Source of the DNA: Microbacterium sp.
Lineage (GTDB): Bacteria > Actinomycetota > Actinomycetes > Actinomycetales > Microbacteriaceae
NCBI GenBank assembly: GCA_002703245.1
Contig: NZTV01000052.1
Location: forward strand, 1-35,919
Length of the DNA: 35,919 nucleotides
Reading direction: 5' to 3'
Part shown: positions 33,265 through 35,919 of the stretch, one piece after another
Layout: each line of letters begins with the position of its first letter
How positions within the stretch are numbered: the stretch's first letter is position 1
Notes under the pieces: model-generated
Told to the model about the DNA's origin: nothing
What the model saw: the letters and a program-made list of their open reading frames with translations, nothing else
Database searches by the model: none
Position numbers and translations under genes: made by a program

Positions 33265-34424
33265 ACACCGCACCCGTCATCGGAATCCACGATCTCGCCG
33301 TCGCCACCGGCTCCCGCGTGCTCGATCTCGCCGATCTCGCGTACGCCACCGGTGTCGAGCCGGCGAAGTTCCACAAGGGGCTGGGCCAGGACCAGATGAG
33401 CGTCCCCGCCCCCGACGAAGACATCGTCACCATGGGGGCCGCGGCCGCCACACCCATCCTGGAGCGGCACGGCACCGCGGGCATCCGCACCGTGCTGTTC
33501 GCCACCGAGACCGGGGTCGATCAGTCCAAGGCGGCCGGCGTGTTCGTGCACCGGCTGCTGGGCCTGCCGTCGTCGTGCCGCGTCGTGGAGCTGAAGCAGG
33601 CGTGCTACGGCGGGACCGCCGCGCTGCAGATGGCGATGGGGATCGTGGCGCGCGACCCGCGCGAACGTGTGCTCATCATCACCAGCGATGTCGCACGCTA
33701 CGGTATCGACACCGCGGCCGAGCCCACGCAGGGCGCCGGCGCGGTCGCCATGCTCGTCGCAGCGGACCCCGATCTGTTGGAGATCCCCGGGCCGACGGGG
33801 GTCTGGACCGCGGACATCGATGATTTCTGGCGTCCCAACGACAGTGACGTCGCGATGGTGGAAGGCAAACTCTCCATCGACGCGTATCTGGACGCCTTCA
33901 CCGGCGCGTGGGACGACTATCGCGCGCAAGGCGGCGTCGACGTCGGGGAAATCGATCGCTTCTGCCACCACCAGCCCTTCACCCGCATGGCGGAGAAGGC
34001 ACACCGTCGCCTGGCCGAACACACCGGGGTCGATCTCCCGCTGGAGTCGTTCCTGCCCTCGACGCGGTACAACCGTCGCATCGGCAACAGCTACACGGCG
34101 TCACTCTTCTTCGCGCTGGCCGCCGTGCTCGATGCCGACGACGACCTCGCAGGTGCCCGTGTCGGGCTCTTCAGTTACGGCTCCGGTGCGGTGGGCGAGT
34201 TCTTCACCGCGATCGTCCGGCCCGGCTACCGGGAGGTCATGCGACGTGAGCGTACCGAGCAGATGCTCGATGCGCGCGTGCCGGTGTCCGTGGCGGACTA
34301 CCGGGCGTTGCACCGCGGTGTGCCTCGTGACACGACGAACGACATCACCGTCGACGCGGTCTCGGCCGGCCCGTTCCACTTCGCGGGTATCGTCGGTCGC
34401 GCCCGCCGGTACACGCGCGACTGA
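33261..34424 (+). CDS. mvaS: Hydroxymethylglutaryl-CoA synthase
   Basis: Condenses acetyl-CoA with acetoacetyl-CoA to give HMG-CoA. The 387-aa thiolase-fold protein has the catalytic triad Glu83 (FATETGVDQSK), Cys115 (ELKQACYGGTAAL) and His236/His237 (FCHHQPFTRMAEKA). Next comes GNSYTASLFFALA and the late SYGSGAVGEFF motif. ATG 33261 overlaps the mvaA stop as ATGA and follows AGGAGG by seven bases. It is the last gene of the operon. No acetoacetyl-CoA thiolase or synthase gene is in the window, so acetoacetyl-CoA must come from elsewhere. Confidence 0.97.
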   Translation: MNTAPVIGIHDLAVATGSRVLDLADLAYATGVEPAKFHKGLGQDQMSVPAPDEDIVTMGAAAATPILERHGTAGIRTVLFATETGVDQSKAAGVFVHRLLGLPSSCRVVELKQACYGGTAALQMAMGIVARDPRERVLIITSDVARYGIDTAAEPTQGAGAVAMLVAADPDLLEIPGPTGVWTADIDDFWRPNDSDVAMVEGKLSIDAYLDAFTGAWDDYRAQGGVDVGEIDRFCHHQPFTRMAEKAHRRLAEHTGVDLPLESFLPSTRYNRRIGNSYTASLFFALAAVLDADDDLAGARVGLFSYGSGAVGEFFTAIVRPGYREVMRRERTEQMLDARVPVSVADYRALHRGVPRDTTNDITVDAVSAGPFHFAGIVGRARRYTRD

Positions 34425-34440
34425 ACCGCCGCCGACCGGA

Positions 34441-34476
34441 GACGCCGCCCCCCTACGCCGCGGGGGCGTCGGCGTC
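34441..34476. terminator. Probable bidirectional terminator hairpin between mvaS and the MBL-Rieske gene
   Basis: GACGC-CGCCCCC (34441-34452 with one base skipped) can pair with GGGGGCG and GCGTC (34462-34476) apart from a small TCG bulge. The loop of about nine bases contains the stop codon of the minus-strand gene. It lies 17 bases after the mvaS stop, between convergent genes, where a shared terminator is expected. There is no long T-run on either strand. Confidence 0.4.
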
Positions 34477-35919
34477 TTCGGTGGCCTCGCGGGAGCGGAT
34501 CGGATGCCCCTGTGTGGTCAGGCATCGCCCGCTGGCCAGATCCCACTTCCAGTCGTGGAGCGAGCAGGTCAGCACGCCGTCCTCGATCTTGCCCGTCTTG
34601 GTCAGGTCCGCGCGCAGGTGCGGGCAACGGCGCTGGACGACCCAATCGCCGAGGTGGACGTCTTCGGTCTGGTCGGACTGCTCCGCGTACCAGTTCTCGA
34701 CGTACTCGATCCGGTCGCGGGACAGGCACTTCAAGAACGTCGTGAGGAACTCGTTGAACTTTCCGCTGCGGCCGACCTCGAACTGCATCGACAGGAAGAT
34801 CGAGTTCGACCAGTCGATCTCCCGGTCCCGGATGTTGGTCGAGACCAGGTCGGCGGGGATCGTGTACCAGTACACGCACTCTTCACCGGCGTACTCGCGC
34901 ACCTTGGCCTTGGGGAAATCGACCACCACGTCCAGGTCTCCGATGCGGAATCGCACGTTCCCCCCGACCCCGTTGCGGATCGTGCGCGCGCGGCGAAGGA
35001 GTGGCTCCCACCACTGCTTGATGGCGGACAGCATCTCCGCCGGGGGAAGCACCTCCGCGCGCGATGCGACCTCGGCGCGCACCTCGTCTTGGCGGGAATC
35101 GCGCTGCTCGGCCAGGTACGCCCACTTGTCGTCGAAGATGCGGTCGATCTCGGCGTCCGTGTACAGCGACTGCGTGACGGTCAGCTCGCCGTGCACGAGC
35201 TCGACGACCGTTCCCGGCACGAACTCGTAGCCCTTCTGGTCGGGGCGTTGCTGACGCATGTGCGCCAGGAACTGGCGTTGATCGGTGAAGATCGAGTCGT
35301 TCTCGAGGCCCACGCCGTTGTAGCGGAACAGCTCTTCGCGCAGGAACATCGGCGGACCGGCCATCGGGAAGACGTGCGGTGCATCCACCTTCTCGATGTA
35401 GTACATCGCGCGCTTGTTCTGGGCGTCCCGCTTGAGTTTCGCGAAGTTCTGTTTGGCATCCTGCGGCAGGTCGTACACCATGGGCCACCAAATGGCGCCG
35501 GAGACCTGCGTGAAGTACGCCTCGGGCTTGGAGAAGGTCAGGAGGCGCTCCAGGTCGAGGGGGTGCGAGTCGTTCTGGTTGAGGATGCTCGCCGTCCCGT
35601 CGTCGACGGAGAGTGACGAATCACCGATCGGCCCGTCGGAGGGGGCCCGTAGCGGCGTGACCATCAGCTTCAGGTCACCGTAGACCAGCGTCTCCCCCGC
35701 GCGGGTGTAGACGATGTTCTCGTATCCGAGGCGGCGGATATCCGTCTCCAGGTCGTCCGTGGGGTACTCCGGGAGAAGCACCCGGATCTGCTTCGGGACG
35801 TACTTCTGCAACAGCGCCGGATCGAAGTGATCGCGGTGGCGGTGGGAGATGTACAGGAAATCGGCCTTTCCGAACCGCTCCCAGTCCAGCGCTCGGTTGT
35901 CGGGGAACGGGAACCACGA
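34453..35919 (-). CDS. MBL-fold protein with C-terminal Rieske [2Fe-2S] domain (5' end outside window)
   Basis: The frame is open to the right edge, so the N-terminus is missing; at least 488 residues are encoded here. Just inside the edge YISHRHRDHFDP shows the HxHxDH metal motif of the metallo-beta-lactamase fold. A long middle part follows, with a possible lipid/SCP2-like stretch NVRFRIGDLDVVVDFP. Near the end CPHLRADL and CSLHDWKWDLASGRC give the CxH...CxxH ligands of a Rieske cluster. CMP-N-acetylneuraminate hydroxylase also combines these two modules, but with the Rieske domain first, so the order here is different. An oxygenase or electron-transfer-linked hydrolase role is possible; the substrate is unknown. 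It is convergent to mvaS and not part of that operon. Confidence 0.8.
   Translation of the reverse strand, partial: SWFPFPDNRALDWERFGKADFLYISHRHRDHFDPALLQKYVPKQIRVLLPEYPTDDLETDIRRLGYENIVYTRAGETLVYGDLKLMVTPLRAPSDGPIGDSSLSVDDGTASILNQNDSHPLDLERLLTFSKPEAYFTQVSGAIWWPMVYDLPQDAKQNFAKLKRDAQNKRAMYYIEKVDAPHVFPMAGPPMFLREELFRYNGVGLENDSIFTDQRQFLAHMRQQRPDQKGYEFVPGTVVELVHGELTVTQSLYTDAEIDRIFDDKWAYLAEQRDSRQDEVRAEVASRAEVLPPAEMLSAIKQWWEPLLRRARTIRNGVGGNVRFRIGDLDVVVDFPKAKVREYAGEECVYWYTIPADLVSTNIRDREIDWSNSIFLSMQFEVGRSGKFNEFLTTFLKCLSRDRIEYVENWYAEQSDQTEDVHLGDWVVQRRCPHLRADLTKTGKIEDGVLTCSLHDWKWDLASGRCLTTQGHPIRSREATEDADAPAA

Overview
The window is high-GC chromosomal DNA from an actinobacterium. The gene order (pyrR-pyrB-pyrC-carA-carB-pyrF-IHF/gmk-rpoZ-metK-priA-fmt-rsmB-rpe, and hisF-hisI-trp membrane protein-trpC-trpB-trpA-lgt), the PriA without helicase motifs, frequent GTG starts, 1-11 nt gene overlaps and apparently leaderless genes all fit this phylum. 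The protein flavour and the his/trp/lgt/gltB continuity suggest Microbacteriaceae (inference, not proven). It is a dense housekeeping and biosynthesis region. I see no mobile elements, CRISPR, rRNA or tRNA genes, and every gap between genes is shorter than 150 bp.

Layout. Positions 14-27941 are all on the minus strand and read from right to left. The pyrimidine operon comes first: pyrR, pyrB, pyrC, a PH-like membrane protein, carA, carB and pyrF. It runs by start/stop overlaps into a guanylate kinase fused to an actinobacterial integration host factor (mIHF) domain. Then come rpoZ, metK, priA, fmt and rsmB. rpe follows with what looks like its own leaderless promoter. A histidine/tryptophan run then begins with hisE, again apparently leaderless: hisE-hisG-hisF-hisI-Trp membrane protein-HGxxPAAW protein-trpC-trpB-trpA-lgt-gltB. 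gltB ends 13 bases from the left edge, and gltD would be expected just outside.

Positions 28075-34424 on the plus strand hold a complete mevalonate operon running from acetoacetyl-CoA to IPP/DMAPP: mevalonate kinase, diphosphomevalonate decarboxylase, phosphomevalonate kinase, type 2 IPP isomerase, HMG-CoA reductase and HMG-CoA synthase. It diverges from pyrR across a 133-bp region. That region carries a probable mevalonate promoter on one side. On the other side it has a pyr promoter and a PyrR-binding RNA hairpin whose lower stem pairs with the pyrR ribosome binding site. Convergent to mvaS, and cut by the right edge, is a metallo-beta-lactamase-fold protein with a C-terminal Rieske [2Fe-2S] domain.

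How it works together. The pyr block makes UMP and carbamoyl phosphate and feeds nucleotide pools through gmk. PyrR probably controls the block by translational repression, passed on by coupled overlapping genes. The his/trp/gltB block draws on PRPP, glutamine and glutamate. metK, fmt, rsmB, priA and rpoZ serve methylation, translation initiation, rRNA modification, replication restart and transcription. The mevalonate operon supplies isoprenoids.

Most notable: the mIHF-Gmk fusion, the PyrR hairpin, the absence of coaBC between rpoZ and metK (a 38-bp palindrome lies there instead), the absence of trpE between hisI and the Trp membrane protein, and the MBL-Rieske protein.
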